DNA of 64,000 bases, taken from NCBI RefSeq assembly GCF_002964975.1, contig NZ_PSZM01000040.1, positions 1 to 64,000 of the forward strand, given 5' to 3'. The stretch comes from Apibacter adventoris (GTDB lineage: Bacteria; Bacteroidota; Bacteroidia; Flavobacteriales; Weeksellaceae). Position 1 is the first letter of the stretch, and each line of letters begins with the position of its first letter. The translations under genes were made by a program, and so were the position numbers. The notes under the pieces are model-generated. The model saw only the letters and a list, made by a program, of their open reading frames with translations, had not been told where the DNA came from and searched no databases. Of this stretch, positions 56,656 through 64,000 are shown one piece after another.

Positions 56656-57617
56656 TCTTTTATATTTATATATTTGGAGATAGTATAATCTTCTTTTCTT
56701 CCTCTTTTTAATTCGACAATAAGCTCACCTAAAAATCCTGCAATAAACAAGAGGGTACCTAATACCATCATGATTAAAGAGATATAAAATAAAGGATCGG
56801 TAGTAATTAGTTTAGCAGGAATATTTTTCCATACTTTAATTAATTTGCTGATTCCCATCCATGCTGCTGAGAAAAAGCCCAAAATAAACATAAGAGTACC
56901 AATAAATCCAAAAAAATGCATAGGTCTAGATCCGAAACGAGACATAAACCATATGGTTATCAGATCGAGAAAGCCCCTGACAAAACGATTAGCTCCAAAT
57001 TTTGATTTTCCATATATACGAGCTTGATGTGGTACTTCTTTTTCGGTTATTTTAGTATATCCTTCATTTTTTGCTAAAACAGGAATGTATCTATGCATAT
57101 CTCCATAAACATCGATTGCTTTTATAACTTCATTTTTATAAGCTTTTAGTCCACAGTTAAAATCATGTAGTTTTACTCCCGAAGTACTTCTTGCAGCCCA
57201 ATTAAAAAGTTTTGAAGGAAGATTTTTGGTGATTACATTATCATAACGTTTTTTTTTCCACCCGGAAACCAAATCATAATTATCTTCTACTATCATTTTA
57301 TGTAGTGCAGGAATTTCTTCAGGAAAGTCTTGTAAATCTGCATCCATAGTGATAACAACTTCACCTTTAGCTATTTTGAATGCAGCATTTAGAGCTTGGG
57401 ATTTCCCATAGTTTCTTGCAAATTTAATTCCTTTTACTTGTGGATAAATTTTTGAAAGGTTATTAATTATAATCCAAGAATTATCTGTACTGCCATCATC
57501 TATAAAAATTACTTCATAGCAAAATTTTTCTTGAATACAAACATTATGTATACGATCAAAAAGCTCATTCAGTGAATCAGCTTCATTGAGTAGAGGAATA
57601 ATTATTGAGATTTGCAT
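56652..57617 (-). CDS. Glycosyltransferase family 2, polyprenyl-phosphate type
   Basis: The 321-residue membrane-bound GT2 enzyme of the DPM1/ArnC/GtrB type has SIIIPLLNEADSLNELFDRI, IDDGSTDNSW, the nucleotide-binding MDADLQDFPEEIP and FNCGLKAYKNEVI. Two C-terminal membrane helices follow (about 233-258 and 270-295). It would transfer a sugar from a nucleotide to a lipid phosphate carrier. It overlaps both neighbours (4 and 35 bp). Confidence 0.92.
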   Translation of the reverse strand: MQISIIIPLLNEADSLNELFDRIHNVCIQEKFCYEVIFIDDGSTDNSWIIINNLSKIYPQVKGIKFARNYGKSQALNAAFKIAKGEVVITMDADLQDFPEEIPALHKMIVEDNYDLVSGWKKKRYDNVITKNLPSKLFNWAARSTSGVKLHDFNCGLKAYKNEVIKAIDVYGDMHRYIPVLAKNEGYTKITEKEVPHQARIYGKSKFGANRFVRGFLDLITIWFMSRFGSRPMHFFGFIGTLMFILGFFSAAWMGISKLIKVWKNIPAKLITTDPLFYISLIMMVLGTLLFIAGFLGELIVELKRGRKEDYTISKYINIKE

Positions 57618-58170
57618 TGGATATTCGAGTTCTAAAAAATATTGACAAAAGTACGGATATTGTAAAGTAAAAAAGATACAGTATAATTAAAATAATAAAA
57701 GAATTTTTCAAATTAAACAAAGGTTCATTTTTTAAAGATTCAGAAGTTAAACTTTTATGGTGCATTTTATATTTAAATGTGTCCTCTTCAGTTGGGTTTT
57801 GTAAAGATTTATAATCTTTATTTAGTTCTTTTAAGCTCTGTTCAAGTCTTTGATTCCTTAATAATTTTTCTGAATTTTTATCTATAACGTTAAAAAAAAA
57901 GGCTATAAATAGATATGAGAGTGTTCCTCCTATTAATAATGTGCTAAATGAGTATTGTAAACATTTAAAAAAAGAAAGTTTTTTAACATTTGTTTTTTTA
58001 TATAATAAGATTATAGTAAGTAATGTATAGATAAATGGAAGAACAAAAAAATTAACTTTTGCACTAATCATATAATAATCAGAATTTATAAAAAAAAAGT
58101 AAACAGCAAAAAATATTACAAGAGTTATTGCTGTTAATAATAATCCATAATTAATAGGTTTACTTTTCAT
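57583..58170 (-). CDS. DUF4199 membrane protein
   Basis: The 195-residue protein has four predicted helices (about 9-29, 39-57, 72-95, 155-176), a charged loop between the third and fourth and an N-terminus typical of DUF4199 proteins. The family often precedes this type of glycosyltransferase gene in Bacteroidota, as here, with a 35-bp overlap. Function unknown. Confidence 0.82.
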   Translation of the reverse strand: MKSKPINYGLLLTAITLVIFFAVYFFFINSDYYMISAKVNFFVLPFIYTLLTIILLYKKTNVKKLSFFKCLQYSFSTLLIGGTLSYLFIAFFFNVIDKNSEKLLRNQRLEQSLKELNKDYKSLQNPTEEDTFKYKMHHKSLTSESLKNEPLFNLKNSFIILIILYLFYFTISVLLSIFFRTRISNANLNNYSSTQ

Positions 58171-58183
58171 AATATATTTAATG

Positions 58184-58191
58184 CAAATTTA
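58184..58191 (-). promoter_or_regulatory. -7 promoter element of the DUF4199-GT2-GIN-mutase operon
   Basis: The - strand reads TAAATTTG (TAnnTTTG) 13 bases before the DUF4199 start codon. Confidence 0.5.
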
Positions 58192-58337
58192 CTCTTTTTT
58201 GTGTGAATGTAAAAAGTACTAAATTATCAATAAATAATTATTTATGTAAATATTGTTATTTTTTTATTTCAATGATGATATAAAAATATTTAGGAGAGTA
58301 AATAACACAAATATTTATATTTAATTAGAATAGTATT

Positions 58338-59316
58338 ACCCGTAGTGCATTAATATTATAAGAAAATAAAAGTTGTTCATATCTAGTTAAATTACTATAT
58401 TTATTTAGCTACCAACTAAATAAATGAATGAACAACATTGAAGCAAGTTACGAAAAGATTCTAGAAGTCTTACAGTCAATAACAGTAGAAATGAATTTTT
58501 TGAATCAAAAACGTAAACCCCGACTATCAGATATTGAGTTAATCTCCATTGACTTGACTTCTATATACATGAGTATTGATTCAGAATATCAACTATTTAG
58601 AATATTACCTCATTCATTAAAGACAAGAATCGAACGTAGTGTTTACAATCGTAGAAAACGAGCTTTGTTTTATCATCGAGAGTCTTTGCGTAAAGTTTTA
58701 GCAAACAAGATAAGTACCCAAGATCATTTTATAGTAGACAGTATGTCATTGGAAGTGTGTAAATTAAGCAGAAGTTCACGTTCTTGCATCTGTAAGGAAG
58801 ATTATCAAACTGCTCCAGACAAGGGTTATTGTGCATCGCAATCGACTAACTACTACGGCTATAAACTTCATGCAGTTTGCACAATTGATGGCGTTTTTAC
58901 TGATTTTGATTTGACACAGGCTTCAGTACATGATATTCATTATTTGAAAGACATAAAATCAATTTATGAAAATTGTACTGTTTTAGCCGACAAAGGTTAC
59001 TTAAGTGTTGATTACCAAAGAGATTTATTCTCGTCCAATCAAATCCGGCTTGAAGTGCCAATGCGAAGAAATCAAAAGGATTATAAACCTCAAGCATATG
59101 TTTTTAGAAAATCAAGAAAACGTATCGAAACTCTTTTCTCACAGCTATGCGACCAGTTTATGATTCGCAGAAACTATGCTAAAAGTTTTGATGGTTTTAA
59201 AAATAGAATATTATCTAAAATAATGGCTCTTACCGTTATACAGTTCATAAACAAATTAAATAACCGAAATATTAACAATTTAAAAATTAGTATTGCATGA
59301 TTAATGTACTACGGGT
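58338..59316 (+). mobile_element. IS982-family insertion sequence, left copy
   Basis: The 979-bp element has terminal inverted repeats: left ACCCGTAGTGCATTAAT, right its reverse complement with one change (T at 59307, where the right copy has C). It contains one transposase gene. Confidence 0.9.
58428..59300 (+). CDS. IS982-family transposase, left copy
   Basis: The 290-residue DDE transposase has Asp104 in FIVDSMSLEVCKL, Asp188 in VLADKGYLS and Glu234 in KRIETLFSQL. The GYCASQSTNYYGYKLHAV segment is typical of IS982. At residue 107 it has Ser where the right copy and most IS982 enzymes have Pro (T at 58746), so activity might be reduced. The frame is intact. Its ATG lies 90 bp inside the left end. 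Confidence 0.93.
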   Translation: MNNIEASYEKILEVLQSITVEMNFLNQKRKPRLSDIELISIDLTSIYMSIDSEYQLFRILPHSLKTRIERSVYNRRKRALFYHRESLRKVLANKISTQDHFIVDSMSLEVCKLSRSSRSCICKEDYQTAPDKGYCASQSTNYYGYKLHAVCTIDGVFTDFDLTQASVHDIHYLKDIKSIYENCTVLADKGYLSVDYQRDLFSSNQIRLEVPMRRNQKDYKPQAYVFRKSRKRIETLFSQLCDQFMIRRNYAKSFDGFKNRILSKIMALTVIQFINKLNNRNINNLKISIA

Positions 59317-59391
59317 TAATATAGCTAAATTTATTGCGATAAATAGTCCTAATATATTTCTTTACATTCAAATAATAAAAGCTGAATAATT

Positions 59392-59979
59392 ATGAAACCA
59401 AGATTATTAACAATATTAATATTTTTATCCTTTCTGACTGCGAATGGACAAGAGATATTTTTAGATAAAGTTTCGCAAGATACCTGCTTGTTCATTGGCG
59501 GAATTAAATCCGAAAAAAATGATACCCTGAAAGTTTTTGAGGATAACAAAATCACATTCAAAAACTCTGAAGATTTAGAACAGGTTGGATTGTTAATCGG
59601 CAAGGAATTTACTAATAAACTTTTCAAGTCAGGGTTATGTTTCGAATTGAACGGATATGAACCTTTTTGGAATGCTATTATTTTTAAAGATAAAATAAAT
59701 ATCTACATCCCTGAAAAAGATAACTGGGAAGATTACAAAATCAATTTATACACCAATGAGGAAAGTTTAGATCCTATTTTTTTCGCAATGTTTTCAAGCA
59801 AATGTGGAAACATATTCGGAACAATCAACAATACAGGATCGCGAACAAAGGACAAATGTCATGTTTGCGAATACCTTATACCTGAATATAAAGATTCGCT
59901 TTACGAAGTTTACATAAACATTTATGGCAAGATTTATAAGGGATGTGGAACGATTCGTCAGTATGAAACAAAGAACTAA
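59392..59979 (+). CDS. Transposon cargo: secreted protein, COG3650-like
   Basis: The 195-residue protein has a signal peptide (to about 19, TANGQ) and lies alone between the two IS copies. Its middle reads FELNGYEPFWNAIIFKDKI and its end YEVYINIYGKIYKGCG. This spacing of a G-x-EPFW motif, a Cys-containing segment and a terminal GCG resembles the COG3650 (lipoprotein/lysozyme-inhibitor-like) fold; the match is by eye. Five or more cysteines in the second half could form disulfides. It looks less AT-rich than the surrounding genes, consistent with transfer. Possible envelope protection role, not shown. Confidence 0.7.
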   Translation: MKPRLLTILIFLSFLTANGQEIFLDKVSQDTCLFIGGIKSEKNDTLKVFEDNKITFKNSEDLEQVGLLIGKEFTNKLFKSGLCFELNGYEPFWNAIIFKDKINIYIPEKDNWEDYKINLYTNEESLDPIFFAMFSSKCGNIFGTINNTGSRTKDKCHVCEYLIPEYKDSLYEVYINIYGKIYKGCGTIRQYETKN

Positions 59980-59991
59980 CTTATTATATTA

Positions 59992-60970
59992 ACCCGTAGT
60001 GCATTAATATTATAAGAAAATAAAAGTTGTTCATATCTAGTTAAATTACTATATTTATTTAGCTACCAACTAAATAAATGAATGAACAACATTGAAGCAA
60101 GTTACGAAAAGATTCTAGAAGTCTTACAGTCAATAACAGTAGAAATGAATTTTTTGAATCAAAAACGTAAACCCCGACTATCAGATATTGAGTTAATCTC
60201 CATTGACTTGACTTCTATATACATGAGTATTGATTCAGAATATCAACTATTTAGAATATTACCTCATTCATTAAAGACAAGAATCGAACGTAGTGTTTAC
60301 AATCGTAGAAAACGAGCTTTGTTTTATCATCGAGAGTCTTTGCGTAAAGTTTTAGCAAACAAGATAAGTACCCAAGATCATTTTATAGTAGACAGTATGC
60401 CATTGGAAGTGTGTAAATTAAGCAGAAGTTCACGTTCTTGCATCTGTAAGGAAGATTATCAAACTGCTCCAGACAAGGGTTATTGTGCATCGCAATCGAC
60501 TAACTACTACGGCTATAAACTTCATGCAGTTTGCACAATTGATGGCGTTTTTACTGATTTTGATTTGACACAGGCTTCAGTACATGATATTCATTATTTG
60601 AAAGACATAAAATCAATTTATGAAAATTGTACTGTTTTAGCCGACAAAGGTTACTTAAGTGTTGATTACCAAAGAGATTTATTCTCGTCCAATCAAATCC
60701 GGCTTGAAGTGCCAATGCGAAGAAATCAAAAGGATTATAAACCTCAAGCATATGTTTTTAGAAAATCAAGAAAACGTATCGAAACTCTTTTCTCACAGCT
60801 ATGCGACCAGTTTATGATTCGCAGAAACTATGCTAAAAGTTTTGATGGTTTTAAAAATAGAATATTATCTAAAATAATGGCTCTTACCGTTATACAGTTC
60901 ATAAACAAATTAAATAACCGAAATATTAACAATTTAAAAATTAGTATTGCATGATTAATGCACTACGGGT
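59992..60970 (+). mobile_element. IS982-family insertion sequence, right copy
   Basis: The 979-bp copy is in the same orientation as the left one, with perfect 17-bp terminal inverted repeats (ACCCGTAGTGCATTAAT and its complement). By eye it differs from the left copy at only two bases, so the pair is very recent. Confidence 0.92.
60082..60954 (+). CDS. IS982-family transposase, right copy
   Basis: This 290-residue DDE transposase is identical to the left copy except for Pro107, the residue usual in the family (VDSMPLEVCK). Asp104, Asp188 and Glu234 are present, so this copy is the likelier active enzyme and could mobilise the whole composite element. Confidence 0.93.
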   Translation: MNNIEASYEKILEVLQSITVEMNFLNQKRKPRLSDIELISIDLTSIYMSIDSEYQLFRILPHSLKTRIERSVYNRRKRALFYHRESLRKVLANKISTQDHFIVDSMPLEVCKLSRSSRSCICKEDYQTAPDKGYCASQSTNYYGYKLHAVCTIDGVFTDFDLTQASVHDIHYLKDIKSIYENCTVLADKGYLSVDYQRDLFSSNQIRLEVPMRRNQKDYKPQAYVFRKSRKRIETLFSQLCDQFMIRRNYAKSFDGFKNRILSKIMALTVIQFINKLNNRNINNLKISIA

Positions 60971-61403
60971 AATAGTATTAATTTAAAATACAATGAACGA
61001 CAAATATTTATAATTATAAAGTTAACAATATGAGTATATCTTTTTTATTAAGATGTTTAATTAGTTTATTGTTCTAATAGAAATAAAAATTATTTTTAGA
61101 AAGATCTTATTAAGATTAAGGATAAAACAAAGTTATCCAAAAACAATATTTATTTAAATAAATGATACATGAATTAATTTGAAAATTATCATTTATTACA
61201 ATTCAAAAAATGAGGCTTATATTTTCTACGAAAAATATTTTTTTAAACAGTAAAGTTAGTGTGATAATATAATCATTCATTTGATTATTAATGTAGAATA
61301 AACTAGTTTGTATTTTATGTTAATGGGTAAGTTGATTATTGTTTTATTAATAAAATTTAATAAAATTTAAAATAATTGCGAAAAAATATATTTTTTTATT
61401 GTA

Positions 61404-61421
61404 ATTACGGATTTCCGTAAT
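61404..61421. promoter_or_regulatory. Palindrome ATTACGG/CCGTAAT
   Basis: Seven-base arms ATTACGG (61404-61410) and CCGTAAT (61415-61421) around ATTT form either a dyad-symmetric protein site or a tight hairpin. It is one of the few GC-containing words in this region. Confidence 0.4.
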
Positions 61422-61506
61422 GAAATTCTATCACTTAATCGTAATTTTATATCAGTTAATCAGAATAATAATTTCAAACATATTATTAAGCAACTAGTGT
61501 TAATTA

Positions 61507-61532
61507 AGCCTCTTTTTATAAGAGGCTTTTTC
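61507..61532 (+). terminator. Orphan intrinsic terminator
   Basis: Stem AAGCCTCTT (61507-61515) with AAGAGGCTT (61521-61529), loop TTTAT, followed by Ts. No + strand gene precedes it within this gap, so it could end an unannotated small RNA or a readthrough transcript from the transposon. On the - strand the flanking A-tract also gives Ts, so it could serve the frameshifted DUF2007 gene. Confidence 0.65.
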
Positions 61533-61599
61533 TTTTATAAATTAAATAGCTAAATTTTAGTATTTAATATTTTGTAATTAACTAATTATTAGATTTCAG

Positions 61600-62027
61600 T
61601 TAAATATCCTTCCATACATTTCCACAATAATAACAATGAAACTTAGAATTTTTTACTTTTATAGGAATAATATACTTAAACCAAAAATTCCGTTGAGGTT
61701 TTCATCTTGATATATATGATTTGAACCACACTTAGGACATGTTTTATCTCCATATTTAGAATTTTTAATTGTATATTCTACTTTTACATTATTTTCTGTA
61801 GTTTTTATTTGTTCTTCATGTAATTGAATAACAGATTTTGCTTTTTCCAAATCATTTTTAAATACCTGTAGTTCTATTCCCCCAATAGCTTGACTTAGCA
61901 ACCAATCAGATTGTACGGTATATTCATTTGCTATATATCCGTAAATTCCATATTCTTCTAGTAATTGAAGGGTTTGAGAAGCTTCAATATAGTTATCATA
62001 CTTCTTTAAGCTAACTAACTGATTCAT
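61600..62027 (-). pseudogene. DUF2007 / zinc-ribbon protein, frameshifted near its end
   Basis: The first frame gives 122 residues: a DUF2007 domain (SLKKYDNYIEASQTLQLLEEYG, GGIELQVFKNDLEKAKSVIQ) and the first half of a zinc ribbon (CPKCGSNHIYQDE). It then runs into FGLSILFL and stops at 61659. One base out of frame the ribbon continues FKYIIPIKVK and HCYYCGNVWKDI, stopping at 61600. A sixth base in the T5 run (61683-61687 as As on +) restores about 142 residues with both CxxC pairs. Either a recent mutation or a sequencing error; the truncated product would lose its zinc site. Confidence 0.75.
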
Positions 62028-62084
62028 ATTTTTATGGTTTATACAAAAAAGAATTTTTTGGCAAAAACCTGTTACATATAGAAT

Positions 62085-62657
62085 TTAATTTTTAATACCG
62101 GAAGAGATTTTGTTTATTGCTTCAATTAAAATTTTTTGTTCCGTATGCATAACCTTTTGTTGTAAATCTGTGACAGTATCTCCTTTTTCAACAGGGAAAT
62201 TTCCCTGTACAATAATATCTCCTTCATCTACTTCGGGCGTTACGTAATGAACTGTAGCTCCGGACTCTGTTTCTCCTGCATCTAAAACAGCCTGATGAAC
62301 TTTTGCTCCATACATTCCTTTTCCACCAAACTTAGGTAAAAGAGATGGGTGTATATTAATTATTTTTCCTTTCCATCTTTCACAAAAATTAGCAGATAAT
62401 ATAGATAAAAAACCAGCAAGTATTATTAAATCTATATTTTCAGAAGATAATAATATATCTATTTCGGAAGATAAGTCTTTGTTTCTTTCCACTAAGAACG
62501 TGTTTATATCCCTGTCTATAGATCTTTCTAGAGCATAACAATCCCTATCAGCAATTACAATACAAATTCTAGTATTTTGTAACTCCTTTGAATCTACAGC
62601 ATCTATAATACTTTGTAAGTTTGTTCCATTTCCGGAAACTAAAACAGCTAGATTCAT
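62085..62657 (-). CDS. purN: Phosphoribosylglycinamide formyltransferase PurN
   Basis: PurN carries out the third step of purine synthesis using formyl-tetrahydrofolate. The 190-residue protein has LVSGNGTNLQSIIDAV, the catalytic stretch IINIHPSLLPKFGGKGMYG (Asn-His) and ESGATVHYVTPEVDEGDIIVQ with the catalytic Asp. It lies 7 bp after purM in one transcript. Confidence 0.95.
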   Translation of the reverse strand: MNLAVLVSGNGTNLQSIIDAVDSKELQNTRICIVIADRDCYALERSIDRDINTFLVERNKDLSSEIDILLSSENIDLIILAGFLSILSANFCERWKGKIINIHPSLLPKFGGKGMYGAKVHQAVLDAGETESGATVHYVTPEVDEGDIIVQGNFPVEKGDTVTDLQQKVMHTEQKILIEAINKISSGIKN

Positions 62658-62664
62658 AGAATTA

Positions 62665-63651
62665 TTAAATTAGTGCAATTTTTTCTTTTCCATGTTTAAT
62701 AGAACCTAAAAACATACTACCCTCAATAAGTTGTAAAATATCTAAGACATTTTCAGGATTTACAATAATACACATACCTACTCCCATATTAAAAGTTCCA
62801 AACATTTCCATTTCTTTAATATTTCCTCTTCTTTGGAGTTCTTTCATTATAGGAGGTATATTTATTTTTGAAGTTTCTATTTTTGCACATAAACCTTCTG
62901 GAATAATTCGAGGAACATTTTCTAATAATCCACCACCGGTTATATGTGCAATTCCAAAAATAGGAAAATTTTCTTGTATTTTTAGAATGTCATTTTGATA
63001 AAGACGAGTAGGAGTGAGTAAAGTTTCATAAATAGGTTTATTGTCATAAATTTCATTAATATCGGTAAATATTTTTCTGATTAATGAAAATCCATTGCTG
63101 TGGAACCCGCTGGAAGGAAGACCTATGATAGCTTGGTCTTCAGTTATTTTTGAGCCATCAATAATTTCATTTCTTTCTACAACACCTACACAAAATCCAG
63201 CCAAATCGTAATCTCCTGTTTTATACATTCCTGGCATTTCGGCAGTTTCTCCTCCAATCAGAGCTGTTCCTGTTTCTTTACATGCTTTTACAATACCTAA
63301 AATTATTTCGGCGGCTATATCTGAATTTAATTTACCACATGCTAAATAATCCAGAAAAAAAAGAGGTTTTGCTCCATGGCAAAGAATATCATTAGCACAC
63401 ATAGCAAAACAATCAATTCCTACAGTATTATATATGTGAGAATCTAAAGCTATACGAAGCTTTGTACCTACTCCATCAGTCCCTGATACTAATATTGGAT
63501 TTTTATAACCAGATAATTCATAAAAAGCACCAAAACTACCAATTTCATTTAGTACATGAGTATTGTAAGTTTGACTTACAGCATTTTTAATTTTAGATAC
63601 AGTTTGGTATCCTTCTTCTTTATCTACTCCGGATTCTTTATACGTTACCAT
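62665..63651 (-). CDS. purM: Phosphoribosylformylglycinamidine cyclo-ligase PurM
   Basis: PurM closes the imidazole ring to give aminoimidazole ribonucleotide. It has 328 residues with SGTDGVGTKLRIAL, FAMCANDILCHGAKPLFFLDYLA, LIGGETAEMPGMY, GLPSSGFHSNGFSL and HITGGGLLENVPRI. It is shorter than E. coli PurM at the C-terminus but typical of Bacteroidota. A -7 element is 26 bp upstream. Confidence 0.95.
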   Translation of the reverse strand: MVTYKESGVDKEEGYQTVSKIKNAVSQTYNTHVLNEIGSFGAFYELSGYKNPILVSGTDGVGTKLRIALDSHIYNTVGIDCFAMCANDILCHGAKPLFFLDYLACGKLNSDIAAEIILGIVKACKETGTALIGGETAEMPGMYKTGDYDLAGFCVGVVERNEIIDGSKITEDQAIIGLPSSGFHSNGFSLIRKIFTDINEIYDNKPIYETLLTPTRLYQNDILKIQENFPIFGIAHITGGGLLENVPRIIPEGLCAKIETSKINIPPIMKELQRRGNIKEMEMFGTFNMGVGMCIIVNPENVLDILQLIEGSMFLGSIKHGKEKIALI

Positions 63652-63676
63652 ATAGTTTAATTTTTTAGTTGTATTA

Positions 63677-63684
63677 CAAAAATA
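63677..63684 (-). promoter_or_regulatory. -7 promoter element of purMN
   Basis: The - strand reads TATTTTTG (TAnnTTTG), 26 bases before the purM start codon. Confidence 0.5.
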
Positions 63685-63718
63685 TTAATTATAAATTATA
63701 ATTATATATTTTTATGAA

Positions 63719-63754
63719 AAATGCCCAAAAATTTATATTAATTTTTGGGCATTT
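63719..63754 (-). terminator. Terminator after the hemD-like gene
   Basis: A 15-bp perfect stem with arms AAATGCCCAAAAATT and AATTTTTGGGCATTT around a 6-base loop; on the - strand it ends in Ts. It separates hemD from purMN. Confidence 0.8.
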
Positions 63755-63772
63755 ATCTATCTATAGTTTAAT

Positions 63773-64000
63773 TTATTGATCGTTAAGAAAATCTTCCAAA
63801 GCTTTAGTCATAGAAGGTTTTTCTTTAGTAGGAGCAAAAAATTCTACTTTTAAACCGGCATCTTCAGCAGCTTGTTTAGTAGAATGTCCGAAAGTTCCTA
63901 TAATCAAATTTTCCTGTTTTAATCCAGGATAATTATCCAATAAAGATTTTATGCCTAAAGGACTAAAGAAAACTAAAACATCATATGTATGTATATCTTT
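63773..64000 (-). CDS. hemD: Uroporphyrinogen-III synthase, C-terminal part (cut by window edge)
   Basis: The - strand is open from the right edge to a TAA at 63775-63773, giving 76 codons. The sequence VLVFFSPLGIKSLLDNYP, then IIGTFGHSTKQAAEDAGLKVEFFAPTKE-like segments and PSMTKALEDFL, matches the second half of HemD, which cyclises hydroxymethylbilane in heme synthesis. The N-terminal half lies beyond the window. Heme supply would suit the cytochrome b of the nitrate system, but there is no genetic link here. Confidence 0.82.
   Translation of the reverse strand, partial: KDIHTYDVLVFFSPLGIKSLLDNYPGLKQENLIIGTFGHSTKQAAEDAGLKVEFFAPTKEKPSMTKALEDFLNDQ

Larger units (their letters stand above)
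58329..60979. mobile_element. IS982-family composite transposon with 9-bp target duplication
   Basis: Two directly repeated 979-bp insertion sequences (58338-59316 and 59992-60970) enclose 675 bp with one gene. AATAGTATT occurs directly outside the left end (58329-58337) and outside the right end (60971-60979). The inner flanks (TAATATAGC after the first IS, TTATATTA before the second) are not such a repeat. The whole 2.63-kb unit therefore most likely inserted as one element. Confidence 0.85.
60980..61599. other. Gene-free stretch with a palindrome and orphan terminator
   Basis: These 620 AT-rich bases between the transposon and a frameshifted gene have no supportable open frame (only a 15-codon ORF at about 61030). 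A perfect palindrome is at 61404-61421 and an intrinsic terminator at 61507-61532. Direct repeats of AATAAAATTT occur near 61348-61370. It may be the remains of genes lost near the insertion, or hold a small RNA. Confidence 0.5.

Noticed and set aside
1-64000. CRISPR arrays, rRNA and tRNA genes
   Set aside because: No regularly spaced short repeats and no tRNA-like or rRNA-like stretches were noticed; scanning by eye could miss a single tRNA.

Overview
The window reads as a chromosomal segment of a very AT-rich Bacteroidota species of class Flavobacteriia. The evidence is repeated matches to the Bacteroidota promoter element TAnnTTTG, lipoproteins with short lipoboxes, gliding/type IX secretion C-terminal domains, A-rich translation starts, and family variants typical of Weeksellaceae-like flavobacteria. 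The anaerobic ribonucleotide reductase and a self-contained nitrate respiration and molybdenum island suggest a facultative or microaerobic, possibly host-associated organism. A bee-gut Apibacter-type genome would fit, but that is an inference from gene content, not a demonstrated identity.

Region 1 (1-8742) is a head-to-tail array of nine paralogous genes of about 325 codons (the first cut by the window edge), followed by a seven-codon vestige of a tenth. Spacers are always 6 bp. Almost all copies are predicted lipoproteins, and their sequences are mosaics of a few alternative blocks around a nearly invariant core. Region 2 (8796-26484) is mostly housekeeping: nrdD-nrdG, gyrA, a TPR protein, a LemA/TPM cluster, a tiny Tyr/Asp-rich lipoprotein missed by ORF cutoffs, sufS, an AddB-like nuclease, a DUF218 protein, a LuxE-like synthetase, and grpE-dnaJ.

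Region 3 (26565-45612) is the most coherent system. An NsrR-like Rrf2 regulator with the iron-sulfur repair protein Ric diverges from a second Rrf2 gene (frameshifted at an A8 tract). Two palindromic candidate operators lie between them. Downstream on the + strand come two NarK transporters, a NarI-like cytochrome b, a Nas/Nap-type molybdopterin nitrate reductase without signal peptide, a four-cluster Fe-S subunit, a Tat-type Rieske protein and a small membrane protein. These are followed by almost the whole Moco pathway (moaA, moeA, a ModE-type HTH, mobA, moaD, moeB-rhodanese, moaE, a moaC-moaB fusion), an outer-membrane porin and modABC. Together they would take up nitrate and molybdate, build the cofactor, and carry electrons from quinol to nitrate; the electron route is inferred.

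Region 4 (45623-57617) holds two related type IX secretion substrates (one internally deleted, one decayed), rpsF-rpsR-rplI, a Nif3-like protein, a coiled-coil protein whose zinc ribbon has lost its cysteines, cysE-cysK, and a - strand cluster with a phosphosugar mutase, a GIN-domain lipoprotein and a glycosyltransferase, continuing to a DUF4199 protein. Region 5 (58171-64000) contains a complete IS982-family composite transposon with a 9-bp target duplication and one cargo gene, a gene-free stretch with a palindrome and an orphan terminator, a frameshifted DUF2007 gene, purN-purM and the end of hemD. No rRNA, tRNA or CRISPR array was recognised.
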